Assembly: GCF_000010345.1 (NCBI RefSeq)
Contig: NC_009663.1
Coordinates: forward strand, 992,001-1,056,000
Reading direction: 5' to 3'
Source: Sulfurovum sp. NBC37-1
GTDB lineage: Bacteria; Campylobacterota; Campylobacteria; Campylobacterales; Sulfurovaceae
Length of the DNA: 64,000 bases
Positions 17,111-25,664 of the stretch are shown piece by piece. How positions within the stretch are numbered: position 1 is the first letter of the stretch; the number at the start of each line of letters is the position of its first letter. The position numbers and the translations under genes were made by a program. The notes beneath the pieces were generated by a model. That model saw only the letters and a program-made list of their open reading frames with translations, was not told the DNA's origin and made no database searches.

Positions 17111-17767
17111 ATGAAAATTGAAAACGAAGATGCCCTTGACAATCTTGTCATCTGTCCCCAGTGCCATACTCTCCACCATGAGATACCCATAAAAGACGGA
17201 GCCAAAGCCTGCTGTTCGGAATGCAACAGTGTTATGTACCGTTATGACAGCCGTCTGGCGGAACACGGACTGGCTTTGAGCATTACGGCGCTCATTTTCT
17301 TTTTTGTTGCCAACTTTTTCCCCCTGGTCAAGATAGAGTTGCTGGGAAACGAACAGTTCATTACGATCCCGAAGACGATCATGAGTCTGTTCGACAATGG
17401 GTTTTTCATTGTAGGAATGCTTTGCGCTTTTCTGATATTCATTTTCCCGTTGATGATCTTTCTGCTCTATCTGCTTGTTTTTATGCTTTTGAAGTTCGGT
17501 AAAGGGGAGCATCTGAGCAAAGAGCTGCTGGTACTGCTCTCACAACTCAAACCCTGGAGTATGAGCGATATCTTTCTCATCAGCATCCTCGTTGCGCTGG
17601 TTAAACTCATAGGCTATGCCCAGATCCATATGGGGATCGCTTTCTGGGCGCTGATCGTTTTCGTTTTGCTCGACATCTATGTGACACGGAGTATCCACAT
17701 CTCGGAGATTTGGATGCTGAGAAAAAGAGTATTTCTGAGACAAAAGTCCCAAAAGGAAGCCGTATGA
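17111..17767 (+). CDS. pqiA: PqiA-like membrane protein, first half
   Basis: This 218-residue protein starts with a zinc-ribbon-like region (CPQC near residues 15-18 and CSEC further on), followed by four hydrophobic segments. It matches one of the two repeated PqiA domains; E. coli PqiA/LetA is a fusion of two such halves of about 420 residues. PqiA proteins sit in the inner membrane and work with MCE proteins such as PqiB to move lipids across the envelope. ATG 17111 is preferred over TTG 17093 because the conserved protein begins there and a TATAAT lies just upstream. The next half overlaps by ATGA. The context makes the assignment strong. Confidence 0.85.
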   Translation: MKIENEDALDNLVICPQCHTLHHEIPIKDGAKACCSECNSVMYRYDSRLAEHGLALSITALIFFFVANFFPLVKIELLGNEQFITIPKTIMSLFDNGFFIVGMLCAFLIFIFPLMIFLLYLLVFMLLKFGKGEHLSKELLVLLSQLKPWSMSDIFLISILVALVKLIGYAQIHMGIAFWALIVFVLLDIYVTRSIHISEIWMLRKRVFLRQKSQKEAV

Positions 17768-18387
17768 TAGAGGTCAAAGAGGAAGACCTGCTACGCTGTC
17801 CGACCTGTGAAGCGGTCAATATAGACAAGGGAAGCAGGAATATCTGCAGGCGCTGTGGTTCTCACATCTACAAACACAGACGGTACAAGACGGAGAAGAG
17901 CTGGGCCTACCTCATTACCGCGATAATTGCCTACATTCCCGCGAACCTCTATCCGATGCTGATCACTTCGCAGTTCGGCAGCAAAGAAGGCAGTACAATC
18001 ATCGGCGGGGTCATCTTGTTGTGGGAACACGGTTCCTACCCCATAGCCGCGATCATCTTCTTTGCTTCCATCATGATACCCATCGTGAAATTCCTGGTTT
18101 TGATTTATCTGTTAATTAGTGTAAAATACCCTCTCGGAAAAGACAGTAAGGTGAACAAGCACAAACTTTACTATATGACGGAGGCGATCGGTCCCTGGTC
18201 GATGATAGACGTTTTCGTTGTGGCCATTCTGATGGCGCTGATACATCTGGCGAACATAGAGATCATCGCAGGAACGGCAGCCACGGCTTTTGCACTTTCC
18301 GTATTTTTTACCCTTTTGGCAGCACATGCCTTCGATGAAAGTCTGATCAGGGGAACCGTTAAGCCACAGAGCAAGGAGAACAGATAG
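17764..18387 (+). CDS. pqiA: PqiA-like membrane protein, second half
   Basis: This 207-residue protein again has a CPTC / CRRC zinc-ribbon-like start (residues 12-15 and 28-31) and about four hydrophobic segments. It includes the family-typical PANLYPML and GPWSMIDVFVVAIL stretches. It corresponds to the second domain of fused PqiA. Its ATG overlaps the stop of the first half (ATGA), so equimolar production by coupling is likely. Its stop is immediately followed by the pqiB ATG at 18388. Separation into two genes means the two halves must assemble as a heterodimer, if they work as fused PqiA does. That last point is inference. Confidence 0.85.
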   Translation: MIEVKEEDLLRCPTCEAVNIDKGSRNICRRCGSHIYKHRRYKTEKSWAYLITAIIAYIPANLYPMLITSQFGSKEGSTIIGGVILLWEHGSYPIAAIIFFASIMIPIVKFLVLIYLLISVKYPLGKDSKVNKHKLYYMTEAIGPWSMIDVFVVAILMALIHLANIEIIAGTAATAFALSVFFTLLAAHAFDESLIRGTVKPQSKENR

Positions 18388-20028
18388 ATGCCGGAACAGT
18401 TGCCACAGGTAGAGGAATCCACCAAATTCAATTTTTTCACTTCTATCTGGATCGTTCCTTTCATCGCCCTCATCATTGCAGGATGGTTGGCGTACCAGTA
18501 CTACTCCGAACTGGGCCCGGAGATTAAAATTATTTTCCCCAACAATGAAGGGCTCAAAGCTGGACAGAGTCAGATAAAGTACAAAGATGTTCCTGTGGGT
18601 ACGGTCAGGAAGATCACCTTGCAGGAAGACGGTAACGGTGTCGTTGTCATCGCGCGGATGGACAAGGTGGCAGAGCCATACCTGAACGATAGTGCCAAAT
18701 TCTGGATCGTCAAACCCGAACTGGGTGTTTCCGGTATTTCGGGACTCGATACGCTGATCTCGGGTAACTACATAGGTATCGCCTCCAAAAAGGGTGGCAT
18801 ACTGAAGAAAAACTTTGTTGGAATGGAACATGCCTACCGAAGTGACAAGAACGGAGAATACTTTGTCCTGAGAACACCGCGCGGAGACAGTGCGGTCAAG
18901 ACCGGAACACCGATCTATCTGAAAAATATCAGGGTAGGGCGTGTCGAGTATGTGATGCTGGGACTCGATGATGTTTTTGTGGATGTGATCGTTTTCATCG
19001 ATAAAAGGTATGTTCCCTATGTCCATACCGACTCGAAATTCTGGGTGAGAAGCACGCTGGATGCCGAAATAGTGAACGGCTCACTCGATGTCAATGTGGC
19101 TCCCGTAGCAGACCTCTTGCAGGGTGCCATAGAATTCTCCACGACGGGCAGGGATGCCAACCGCACCGTACCGGATACTTTTGCTTTCCTTCTGCACAAG
19201 AACAAAAGTTCGGTCAACACCAAAAAACTGGGCCATGAGAAGAAAGAGATCGATTTCTTTATGCTCCATACGGAAGACTCCATCGCCAAACTGAAGATCG
19301 GATCCCCGGTCCGGTATGACGGTTTCAAGATCGGCTCCGTTGTGGAGATCACGCTCTCCTATGACAAGAAGACTCACAAAATGAACGGTACGGTACTCAC
19401 GGAGATAGACACATCCGTCTTTGACGATCTTTCCGATGCGAACGATACAGGGAGAGAAAACCTCTACCGGGCAGTAGAAGAGGGCCTGCGCGCACGTGTT
19501 GACACAATTGACCCTATCACAGGAAGGCTCTATGTCAACCTCTTTTTCACCGACTCTGACGGGAACAAAAGCATGGAAGAAACAGGAAAATATGCACGCA
19601 TCCCGACCGTACGTTCTGTCAACGGCGATATGATGGCAGGACTGTTGAAGATCATGGATAAGATCAACCGACTGCCTATAGAGGAGCTCGTTGCTTCACT
19701 GAACAAAGTGGTCAAAGAGAGCGAAAAACCAGTCAAGAATGCCAATGTGGTCCTTGAAGAACTGAAAAAGACAGTGAAGAACCTCAATACGCTTACCGGC
19801 AAGAAGAGCTTTGCAAGAATGCCCGATGAGGTCGACAATGCACTCAAAGAGTTGACACGAACGCTGAAGACGACGCAAAAAGTCGTCAAAGGCTATGGGA
19901 ACAATTCTCTGCTCAGCCGGCAGATCTCGGAGACGCTCAAAACGGTTTCCAAGACTTCCCGAGAGATGCAGGAGTTCCTCAAGATGCTTAACCGCAAACC
20001 AAATTCACTCATTTTCGGAGACAAATAA
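18388..20028 (+). CDS. pqiB: MCE-domain intermembrane lipid transport protein PqiB
   Basis: This 546-residue protein, the size of E. coli PqiB, has one N-terminal membrane anchor (residues 16-36: IWIVPFIALIIAGWLAYQYY) followed by repeated MCE domains. These begin near IKIIFPNNEGLKAGQSQIKYKDVPVG, near EYFVLRTPRGDSAVKTGTPIYLKNIRVG and near DFFMLHTEDSIAKLKIGSPVRYDGFKIG. A helical C-terminal tail lies near residues 430-540. PqiB stacks MCE rings into a periplasm-spanning tube that carries hydrophobic lipids between the membranes. It is directly joined to the pqiA-like genes and overlaps pqiC by one base. Assignment is strong from both domains and operon. Confidence 0.92.
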   Translation: MPEQLPQVEESTKFNFFTSIWIVPFIALIIAGWLAYQYYSELGPEIKIIFPNNEGLKAGQSQIKYKDVPVGTVRKITLQEDGNGVVVIARMDKVAEPYLNDSAKFWIVKPELGVSGISGLDTLISGNYIGIASKKGGILKKNFVGMEHAYRSDKNGEYFVLRTPRGDSAVKTGTPIYLKNIRVGRVEYVMLGLDDVFVDVIVFIDKRYVPYVHTDSKFWVRSTLDAEIVNGSLDVNVAPVADLLQGAIEFSTTGRDANRTVPDTFAFLLHKNKSSVNTKKLGHEKKEIDFFMLHTEDSIAKLKIGSPVRYDGFKIGSVVEITLSYDKKTHKMNGTVLTEIDTSVFDDLSDANDTGRENLYRAVEEGLRARVDTIDPITGRLYVNLFFTDSDGNKSMEETGKYARIPTVRSVNGDMMAGLLKIMDKINRLPIEELVASLNKVVKESEKPVKNANVVLEELKKTVKNLNTLTGKKSFARMPDEVDNALKELTRTLKTTQKVVKGYGNNSLLSRQISETLKTVSKTSREMQEFLKMLNRKPNSLIFGDK

Positions 20029-20603
20029 TGTTTAAAACGAAGATCATACCGATACTTTTACTTCTGCTGCTGGGAGGCTGCGGCACTTCCAGCTACTATG
20101 TCCTCTCCACTGCGCCGCAGCCCACCACGACTTACAGCCATATCAGGGGTGCTATCGGTGTGGAGAAGGTTAGCGTACCCAAGTACCTTTTCAAACGGGA
20201 GATAGCGGTGGCCAAATCGAACAGCCAGGTCACTTTCATCAGCGGCGCAAACTGGGCGGAAGATGTTGATGAAGGACTGACGCAGAGGCTCATCGGTTAT
20301 TTGCAGAAAAAGTTCAACAAGCCTGAAGTCTACAGCTACCCCTGGGGAGTCAGCTCTCAGCCCAGGATCAAGGTCAAAGTACAGATCTCCCGTTTCATCG
20401 CACAGGGGGACAGGGTCTATCTCGATGCCTCCATCCGGCTGGAGAATATGCAGACCAGCAAACGCAAAGCAAAACTCTTCAGTACAAGTGTGCCTTCAGG
20501 GAGCAGTGCTGCTAGTATCGTTGCAGCAATGGACAAAGCCTTCGATCAGCTTGAAGAGCAGGTGGCATTGGGTATCAGAGCATTATTTATTCCGCATAAT
20601 TAG
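20028..20603 (+). CDS. pqiC: PqiC-like outer-membrane lipoprotein
   Basis: This 191-residue protein has a lipoprotein signal peptide: a hydrophobic run of leucines and lipobox LLGGC with the acylated cysteine near residue 18. The mature part is an ABC-transport-auxiliary / PqiC-type domain (SSYYVLSTAP, then RGAIGVEKVSVPKYL, then a DVDEGLTQRLIGYLQ segment). PqiC anchors the far end of the PqiB tube at the outer membrane. Its ATG overlaps the pqiB stop by one base, completing a pqiA-pqiA-pqiB-pqiC operon. It is convergent with the next gene 36 nt downstream; no strong hairpin terminator is visible between them. Confidence 0.88.
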   Translation: MFKTKIIPILLLLLLGGCGTSSYYVLSTAPQPTTTYSHIRGAIGVEKVSVPKYLFKREIAVAKSNSQVTFISGANWAEDVDEGLTQRLIGYLQKKFNKPEVYSYPWGVSSQPRIKVKVQISRFIAQGDRVYLDASIRLENMQTSKRKAKLFSTSVPSGSSAASIVAAMDKAFDQLEEQVALGIRALFIPHN

Positions 20604-20639
20604 AAAAAGGTAAGGCTTGATTGAAGTTTTTTTGTAGAG

Positions 20640-21797
20640 CTATTTTAGAATGGATGCTTTGAGCCTTTTGAGTTCCTTATGGTATTTATTTGGAAATATA
20701 GCCAACATATCATCTTCACCACTTTGGAGAACCAATTTTACCATTTCAACAAGGTTTAGCAAGTTTTCTGCACCAATGTTTTTTGCATATGTTTCTACCT
20801 CATTGCAACAATGTTTAACAGCTTTGATATTTTTCTCTTTTAGCAGCTCTTTAAAGCGTATGTCCGAATCTCCAAATTTTTTGAGGAACTCTATTGCTTT
20901 GTCTCTATTCTCTTTTAGTATATCTTCATTCAGAACTTTATTTTTCTTTCTTTTTACTTTATCAAGTGCTTCAGTAAGATTTTCCGGCTCATTTTCTAGT
21001 TTGGTAATACTCTCAGTACTGCCAAAAAGTTTTCCAATAAGTAGATAGATGTCCTCCTGGGTAATAGGTTTCTGAATGATATCATTTGCTTCTATTTTGT
21101 TTTTATAGGCAGAGGCCCCGATCCAAACGATATGACTACCAAGTGTTTTGGCATGGTTTAATTTTTGAATAGAAGTTTCCGTCAGATTTTCGTCTTCGGT
21201 TATAACAATATTATACGTTTGAACACTACTTTGCTGATCAATACTATCGATATTGATGTCATAGTTGAAATACTGGAAATATTTTTTGATTGTTTCAGCA
21301 AGTTTTTTGCTTTTTAGAGCTATTAAGACTTTTTTATCGAGCATACTTTTATCGGTAAGCCTGTAGTGGCGCCGGAATCCGAGTTCATGAAGAGTGAATG
21401 GAATACGTATATGGAGAGTATTATCACTGTCTTTTTCAATCTTGCCATTGAGTGCTTCTAAGTCATTTTTCAGTATGGCTTTTAGGAGTATGCAGGATTG
21501 GTCATTGAGTAAGTCAATATGTGGTATTTCAAAGATAACCTCTTCTTGATAAACAAAATCATCTGGTGCATGTAACGTTAGCATAATCTCACTACTGTTA
21601 CTGTTCGTAAAAACAAACTCGAATAGTTTTGTAAAGAACTGAAGTAAGGGTTTTTCATCACCTCGTAGTAGTTTTGGTATACTTGAGTCCATCTGAATGA
21701 TGAGTTCTGTATGGTTCTTTTTGGCTTGTTCTTCAACTTGGATAAAAAGTGTTTTAAGTAAATCATTTATATTGAAAGTATTGTTTTCATCGAGCAT
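20640..21797 (-). CDS. Degenerate signalling protein (ATPase-like, pseudo-receiver, HPt-like)
   Basis: This protein of about 385 residues is AT-rich compared with its neighbours. Its first 150 residues resemble the C-terminal half of a histidine-kinase ATPase domain (PKLLRGDEKPLLQFFTKLFE aligns with the N-box region) but lack the N-box Asn and glycine boxes. A receiver-like segment follows (KKVLIALKSKK to IIQKPITQEDI) that keeps the Lys-Pro near its end but lacks the acidic pair and phospho-Asp. The C-terminal helices resemble HPt, with NIGAENLLNLVEMV, but the phospho-His position reads Asn. I prefer ATG 21797; an in-frame ATG at 21854 would place a G8 tract inside the gene. A TATAGT -10 at 21841-21846 supports the shorter form. 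Function unknown. Confidence 0.6.
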   Translation of the reverse strand: MLDENNTFNINDLLKTLFIQVEEQAKKNHTELIIQMDSSIPKLLRGDEKPLLQFFTKLFEFVFTNSNSSEIMLTLHAPDDFVYQEEVIFEIPHIDLLNDQSCILLKAILKNDLEALNGKIEKDSDNTLHIRIPFTLHELGFRRHYRLTDKSMLDKKVLIALKSKKLAETIKKYFQYFNYDINIDSIDQQSSVQTYNIVITEDENLTETSIQKLNHAKTLGSHIVWIGASAYKNKIEANDIIQKPITQEDIYLLIGKLFGSTESITKLENEPENLTEALDKVKRKKNKVLNEDILKENRDKAIEFLKKFGDSDIRFKELLKEKNIKAVKHCCNEVETYAKNIGAENLLNLVEMVKLVLQSGEDDMLAIFPNKYHKELKRLKASILK

Positions 21798-21807
21798 TCT
21801 AAATATT

Positions 21808-21815
21808 CCCCCCCC
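21808..21815 (-). repeat. Homopolymeric G8 tract upstream of the degenerate signalling gene
   Basis: Eight consecutive C on the plus strand read as G8 on the coding strand, 10 nt before ATG 21797 and 39 nt into the alternative longer frame starting at 21854. Poly-G tracts of about this length are the typical contingency (phase-variation) tracts of Campylobacter and Helicobacter. If the longer start is used, slippage shifts the frame. If the shorter one is used, slippage changes Shine-Dalgarno composition and spacing. Confidence 0.6.
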
Positions 21816-22003
21816 AGAGTATTTCTTTATAAAATATGCTACTATAAAAAACATAAAAATTATTTAATTATTTATATAAATATACCCAAATAAATATATT
21901 ATTACTAAACGATACAAAGAGAATAAATTTATTGGTACAAAATAGATTCCATTTAAAGAAAGAGACAAGACGGTTGTTGATCTGATCTTGTAGTGGAGAT
22001 CAA

Positions 22004-23482
22004 TTAGCCTCTATTGCTGCCCTGACCGCCGTTACGTCCGCTTCTGCCGTTGCGTCCGTGTTTGTTGCGGTCTCCGCCACCGGACCTTCTTCTGTTGTTG
22101 CCACGGTATCCGCCGCGTCCGCGGTTACGGCCGCCACCGCCACCGCCTCTGTTCTGCATGGCCCTTTCGATGAGCAGTTCGATTTCTTCAAGGCCAAGCC
22201 CGATGTTGTCTTTTCCTTTGACGGAGATTTCCGACTGTACCATGGAGGCAAGCAGGTGTGCAATGGTCACGATGTCGAGGTCATGCTGCAGTGTTTTGAC
22301 CAGTTCGATCGCCTTGTCGGTGATCTGAGTCTGGGCGATCTTCGCGATGAGCTCATCGTTACGGTTGTTCTGCACTTCTATACGGGTAGGGATGACTTGT
22401 GTGGTCATTTTTGTCCCTACATCTTTCTCGATACGTTTGATGGTTCGAAGTTCGTTGGGGCTTACCAAAGTAATGGCCTCACCTGTTTTTCCGGCACGTC
22501 CTGTACGGCCGATACGGTGAACGTAAGACTCGGAATCGAACGGGATATGGTAGTTGAAAACGTGTGTGACGTCATTGACATCCAGACCACGTGCCGCAAC
22601 GTCAGTTGCCACGAAAATGTCTATGCCACCCTGTTTGAAAGCCCTGATAGTTACTTCTCTCTGTTTTTGTTCCATGTCACCGTGAAGGCCGCTTACCTTG
22701 AAGCCCTGGGCTGTCAGGTGCGCGACGAGTCTGTCTACCTCTTTTTTCATACGGCAGAAGATGATACATTTTTCCGGGTTCTTGTAGTCGATGAGTCTGA
22801 CAAGTGCATCGTCTCTTTCTCTCTCCTGAACCACGTAATAGTACTGTGTGATTTTGGAGTTGGTACTTTCACTTTTTGTGATGGAAACCGTTTTGGGATT
22901 GTTAAGAATTTGCTCTGCAAGTTTTCTGATGCCATTGGGCATGGTCGCTGAGAACATCAGTGTCTGACGCTCTTTTGGGAGGAAGGTGAAGATGTTCTTG
23001 ATCTCGTCGAGGAAACCCATATCGAGCATTTCGTCTGCTTCATCGAGAACGACGAAATGTGGGTTGAGCTTGATCTTCCCGCTCATCAAAAGGTCCTGAA
23101 GACGTCCCGGAGTAGCCACTACTATGGAAGCCTGCTTGATACGCTCGATCTGCTTACCGTAAGCTGTACCGCCGTAAACGGTGGCTGTTTTGAGTCCTGA
23201 AAGCTTCCCGAAACGGAAAAGTTCGTCGCTCACCTGCATGGCAAGTTCACGTGTCGGGACGATGACCAGGCCTTCAACGGAACCGTCTGCTTTCATCATG
23301 CTCATGATAGGCAGGCCGAACGCAGCGGTCTTTCCTGTACCTGTCTGTGCCTGTGCGATCATGTCGTGTCCTTCGAGAACGAGAGGGATGGCATCTTTCT
23401 GTACGGGGCTTGGTTCTTTGAATCCGGCTTCCGCTACGGCAGCCTGAATGGTGTCTTTGAGGTTAAAATCTGTAAATTTCAT
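22004..23482 (-). CDS. DEAD-box ATP-dependent RNA helicase
   Basis: This 492-residue protein has all helicase motifs: Q motif with PSPVQKDAIP, AQTGTGKT, PTRELAMQ, TPGRL, DEAD (VLDEADEML), SAT, and the C-terminal HGDMEQ, ATDVAARGLD and HRIGRTGRAG. The C-terminal 60 residues form a Gly/Arg-rich tail with RGG-type repeats that binds RNA without specificity. Family members remodel RNA in ribosome assembly and mRNA decay, often in the cold. A TGCTATAAT promoter element about 200 nt upstream implies a long untranslated leader, as in cold-shock helicase genes. DeaD/CsdA, RhlE and CshA are alternative names; I cannot separate them by reading. Confidence 0.93.
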   Translation of the reverse strand: MKFTDFNLKDTIQAAVAEAGFKEPSPVQKDAIPLVLEGHDMIAQAQTGTGKTAAFGLPIMSMMKADGSVEGLVIVPTRELAMQVSDELFRFGKLSGLKTATVYGGTAYGKQIERIKQASIVVATPGRLQDLLMSGKIKLNPHFVVLDEADEMLDMGFLDEIKNIFTFLPKERQTLMFSATMPNGIRKLAEQILNNPKTVSITKSESTNSKITQYYYVVQERERDDALVRLIDYKNPEKCIIFCRMKKEVDRLVAHLTAQGFKVSGLHGDMEQKQREVTIRAFKQGGIDIFVATDVAARGLDVNDVTHVFNYHIPFDSESYVHRIGRTGRAGKTGEAITLVSPNELRTIKRIEKDVGTKMTTQVIPTRIEVQNNRNDELIAKIAQTQITDKAIELVKTLQHDLDIVTIAHLLASMVQSEISVKGKDNIGLGLEEIELLIERAMQNRGGGGGGRNRGRGGYRGNNRRRSGGGDRNKHGRNGRSGRNGGQGSNRG

Positions 23483-23688
23483 GTGTATGTCTTTGTATTA
23501 AAATGGTCGGTGTTGTAGTTGTCTTGCGATGCATAGGAAGTTTGTTTCATATGGTACATAAGGTCTAAAACCCTGTTTCATGCAACCGATACCAAACTTT
23601 GTGTCACACGCTTTTGTTCGTGGAAAATAGAGGAGATATGTTGTATCTCGAATAAGGAGTTTGATACTCTCTTGCAGAAAAGTTCGAA

Positions 23689-23697
23689 ATTATAGCA
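23689..23697 (-). promoter_or_regulatory. Extended -10 (TGCTATAAT) with ~200-nt leader for the DEAD-box gene
   Basis: TGCTATAAT on the minus strand is a perfect extended -10. Transcription from about 23682 gives a leader of about 200 nt before ATG 23482. No gene is visible in 23483-23742, and the leader contains several short self-complementary stretches. A -35 match is poor. Confidence 0.5.
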
Positions 23698-23742
23698 GGT
23701 TTATCAGTAAAAAGATAGGGGTAAGATGGATTTCGGAGTAAT

Positions 23743-24372
23743 TTACTCGTATTTCATCTTTTTTATCAACTCCAGTACCTCTGCATCACTCACATCATAC
23801 CAGTTCTCATAGACCTGGGCCACTGCATGAAAATCCCTGGGTGATTCCAGCACGACAATCTCATCGACCAGTCTGGAAAATTCTTCTATGGCTTCACGTC
23901 CGGCTACAGGTACGGCGATTACGATCTTTGCAGCTTCCTGTTTTCTACAGAGTGTGACGGCGGCGTGCATGGTCGAGCCCATGGCTATGCCATCATCAAT
24001 AAGGATCACGGTACGCCCTTTGATTTGTGGCAGAGGTTGTCCGTCCCTGAGTTTGGCGATACGTCTTTGTATCTCTCCGGCCTGTTCCTGGATGATCCTG
24101 TCGATCTCGGACTGCGGTACAAAAGAAGCGGCGAGGGTGTTGATGTAGAGTGAACCGTCTTCGGCGATGGCACCGAATCCGCTTTCCGGGTTATTCGGAT
24201 AGGGAAGTTTGCGGCAAATGAGCAAGGAAAAGTCGCAATGCAGCGCCTGGGCGACCTCACATCCCAGTTCAACACCGCCTCTGGGTATGGCAAGAACCAG
24301 AGTATCAGTATCTTTGTATTTTTGAAGGGCAATCGCCAGTTTCCGACCGGCATCTTTTCGATCTTTGAACAC
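23743..24372 (-). CDS. Phosphoribosyltransferase-fold protein
   Basis: This 209-residue protein has the PRTase type I signature VILIDDGIAMGSTMHAAV near residues 120-137, which forms the PRPP-binding loop. It also has an early AIPRGGVELG segment. Stand-alone proteins of this type are annotated as phosphoribosyltransferases, but the acceptor base is unknown; some related domains act in dienelactone-hydrolase fusions. It begins with GTG at 24372, preceded by AAGGA with 7-nt spacing. A TATAAT at 24401-24406 on the same strand is a plausible promoter. It is divergent from the unknown gene at 24480. Confidence 0.8.
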   Translation of the reverse strand: MFKDRKDAGRKLAIALQKYKDTDTLVLAIPRGGVELGCEVAQALHCDFSLLICRKLPYPNNPESGFGAIAEDGSLYINTLAASFVPQSEIDRIIQEQAGEIQRRIAKLRDGQPLPQIKGRTVILIDDGIAMGSTMHAAVTLCRKQEAAKIVIAVPVAGREAIEEFSRLVDEIVVLESPRDFHAVAQVYENWYDVSDAEVLELIKKMKYE

Positions 24373-24479
24373 AACAATTCCTTTTTTAGAAATTCTCTTT
24401 ATTATATTTTAGCACAATTGAAAAAAATATGATAAAAATTAGGTATTATTTAATAAGAGATTCCTTTAGGAGTATAATG

Positions 24480-25664
24480 ATGAACAAAGTGGCTATCGTT
24501 GAGACCATCATGACAAATTTTGCAAAGCGTACCTGTATCAGAGAAAGTAGCTGTGTACCGAAGCGTTATCTGTGGACCGATGCTTTTGCCGTCTGCAATT
24601 TTCTGGAACTTTACCGTCAGACAGGATTGGAACGCTACAGGGAAGATGCACTGCTGCTTGTCGACCAGGTGCATCATGTACTTGGCAGACATCGCAGCGA
24701 TGACAGCCGGAGCGGCTGGATCAGCGGCCTTGATGACAGGGAAGCGGAACTGCATCCGACCATCGGTGGCCTGCGGATCGGTAAAGCTCTGAATGAGAGG
24801 AAAGAAGATGAGCCGCAGAATGAACGTCTGGAGTGGGAGCAGGACGGACAGTACTTCCATTATCTGACCAAATGGATGCATGCATTGAACCTTGTGACCG
24901 AAGTGACAGAGGATCCGAAGTATAATCGTTGGGCCATCGAACTTGCGAAAACAGCCTACGAAAAATTTACCTATCTGACGCCTTACGGAGCAAGACGTAT
25001 GTTCTGGAAGATGAGTATCGACCTGAGCTATCCTCTGGTATCTTCCATGGGACAGCATGATGCACTCGATGGATACATTACTTATCTTGCATTGCAAAAG
25101 ACAGCGGAACGCTATGAAAATTTTTCCGATGAACTTGATATTTCTCCTCAAATAGAAGGACTGTATCAGATGGCCAGTTCGATGGGAATGGACACGACAG
25201 ATCCTCTCGGTCTGGGCGGATTGCTGAGTGATGCCTGCATCTTGGCACAGCTGGATATTGTTGAAAACAGTGAATCAACATCCAATATGCTGTTTTCCAT
25301 ACTGGACCATGCCCGGCAGGGGATCGGACATTTCCTTGCTGAAAAAACAGTGAAGTACCCGGCACAATACCGCCTGGCATTTCGCGAACTCGGTTTGAGT
25401 ATAGGACTGCATGCGGTAGAGATCATCAAGCATCTGCTTGAGGAACATGAACTGACTGTTGCCAATGAGAAATTGTTGAGATCATTACTTGGAACACTTG
25501 GAGAGTACAGTGCTCTGCATGAATACATTGAAGCATTCTGGCAGGACAGTGAAAACCAAAAAAGCAATACCTGGATAGAACATCTCGATATCAATGCGGT
25601 CATGCTGGCTACAAGCCTGATGCCGGACGGCTACCTGCGTATAGAATGGGAAGATAGGTCATGA
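24480..25664 (+). CDS. Helical repeat protein of unknown function, coupled to polX
   Basis: From ATG 24480 the protein has about 394 residues, mostly helical with Trp/His-rich conserved-looking stretches (RYLWTDAFAVCNFLELY, GWISGLDD, HYLTKWMHALN, LSYPLVSSMGQHDALDGY). The spacing of helices and the aromatic acidic motifs recall an alpha/alpha-toroid like those of six-hairpin glycosidases and terpene cyclases, but I cannot name a family. AGGAG at 24468-24472 fits ATG 24480 (7 nt) better than ATG 24477. Its stop overlaps the polX start (ATGA), so the two are translated from one message. Cytoplasmic; no signal peptide. Confidence 0.7.
   Translation: MNKVAIVETIMTNFAKRTCIRESSCVPKRYLWTDAFAVCNFLELYRQTGLERYREDALLLVDQVHHVLGRHRSDDSRSGWISGLDDREAELHPTIGGLRIGKALNERKEDEPQNERLEWEQDGQYFHYLTKWMHALNLVTEVTEDPKYNRWAIELAKTAYEKFTYLTPYGARRMFWKMSIDLSYPLVSSMGQHDALDGYITYLALQKTAERYENFSDELDISPQIEGLYQMASSMGMDTTDPLGLGGLLSDACILAQLDIVENSESTSNMLFSILDHARQGIGHFLAEKTVKYPAQYRLAFRELGLSIGLHAVEIIKHLLEEHELTVANEKLLRSLLGTLGEYSALHEYIEAFWQDSENQKSNTWIEHLDINAVMLATSLMPDGYLRIEWEDRS

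Noticed and set aside
20604-20639. Rho-independent terminator between pqiC and the convergent gene
   Set aside because: A T7 run is present but the preceding stem is only about three base pairs.
22058-22951. 297-codon plus-strand open frame across the DEAD-box gene
   Set aside because: Antisense shadow of the helicase motifs and Gly/Arg tail.
23483-23742. Possible riboswitch in the DEAD-box leader
   Set aside because: No recognisable aptamer motif; only the length and promoter support a regulatory leader.
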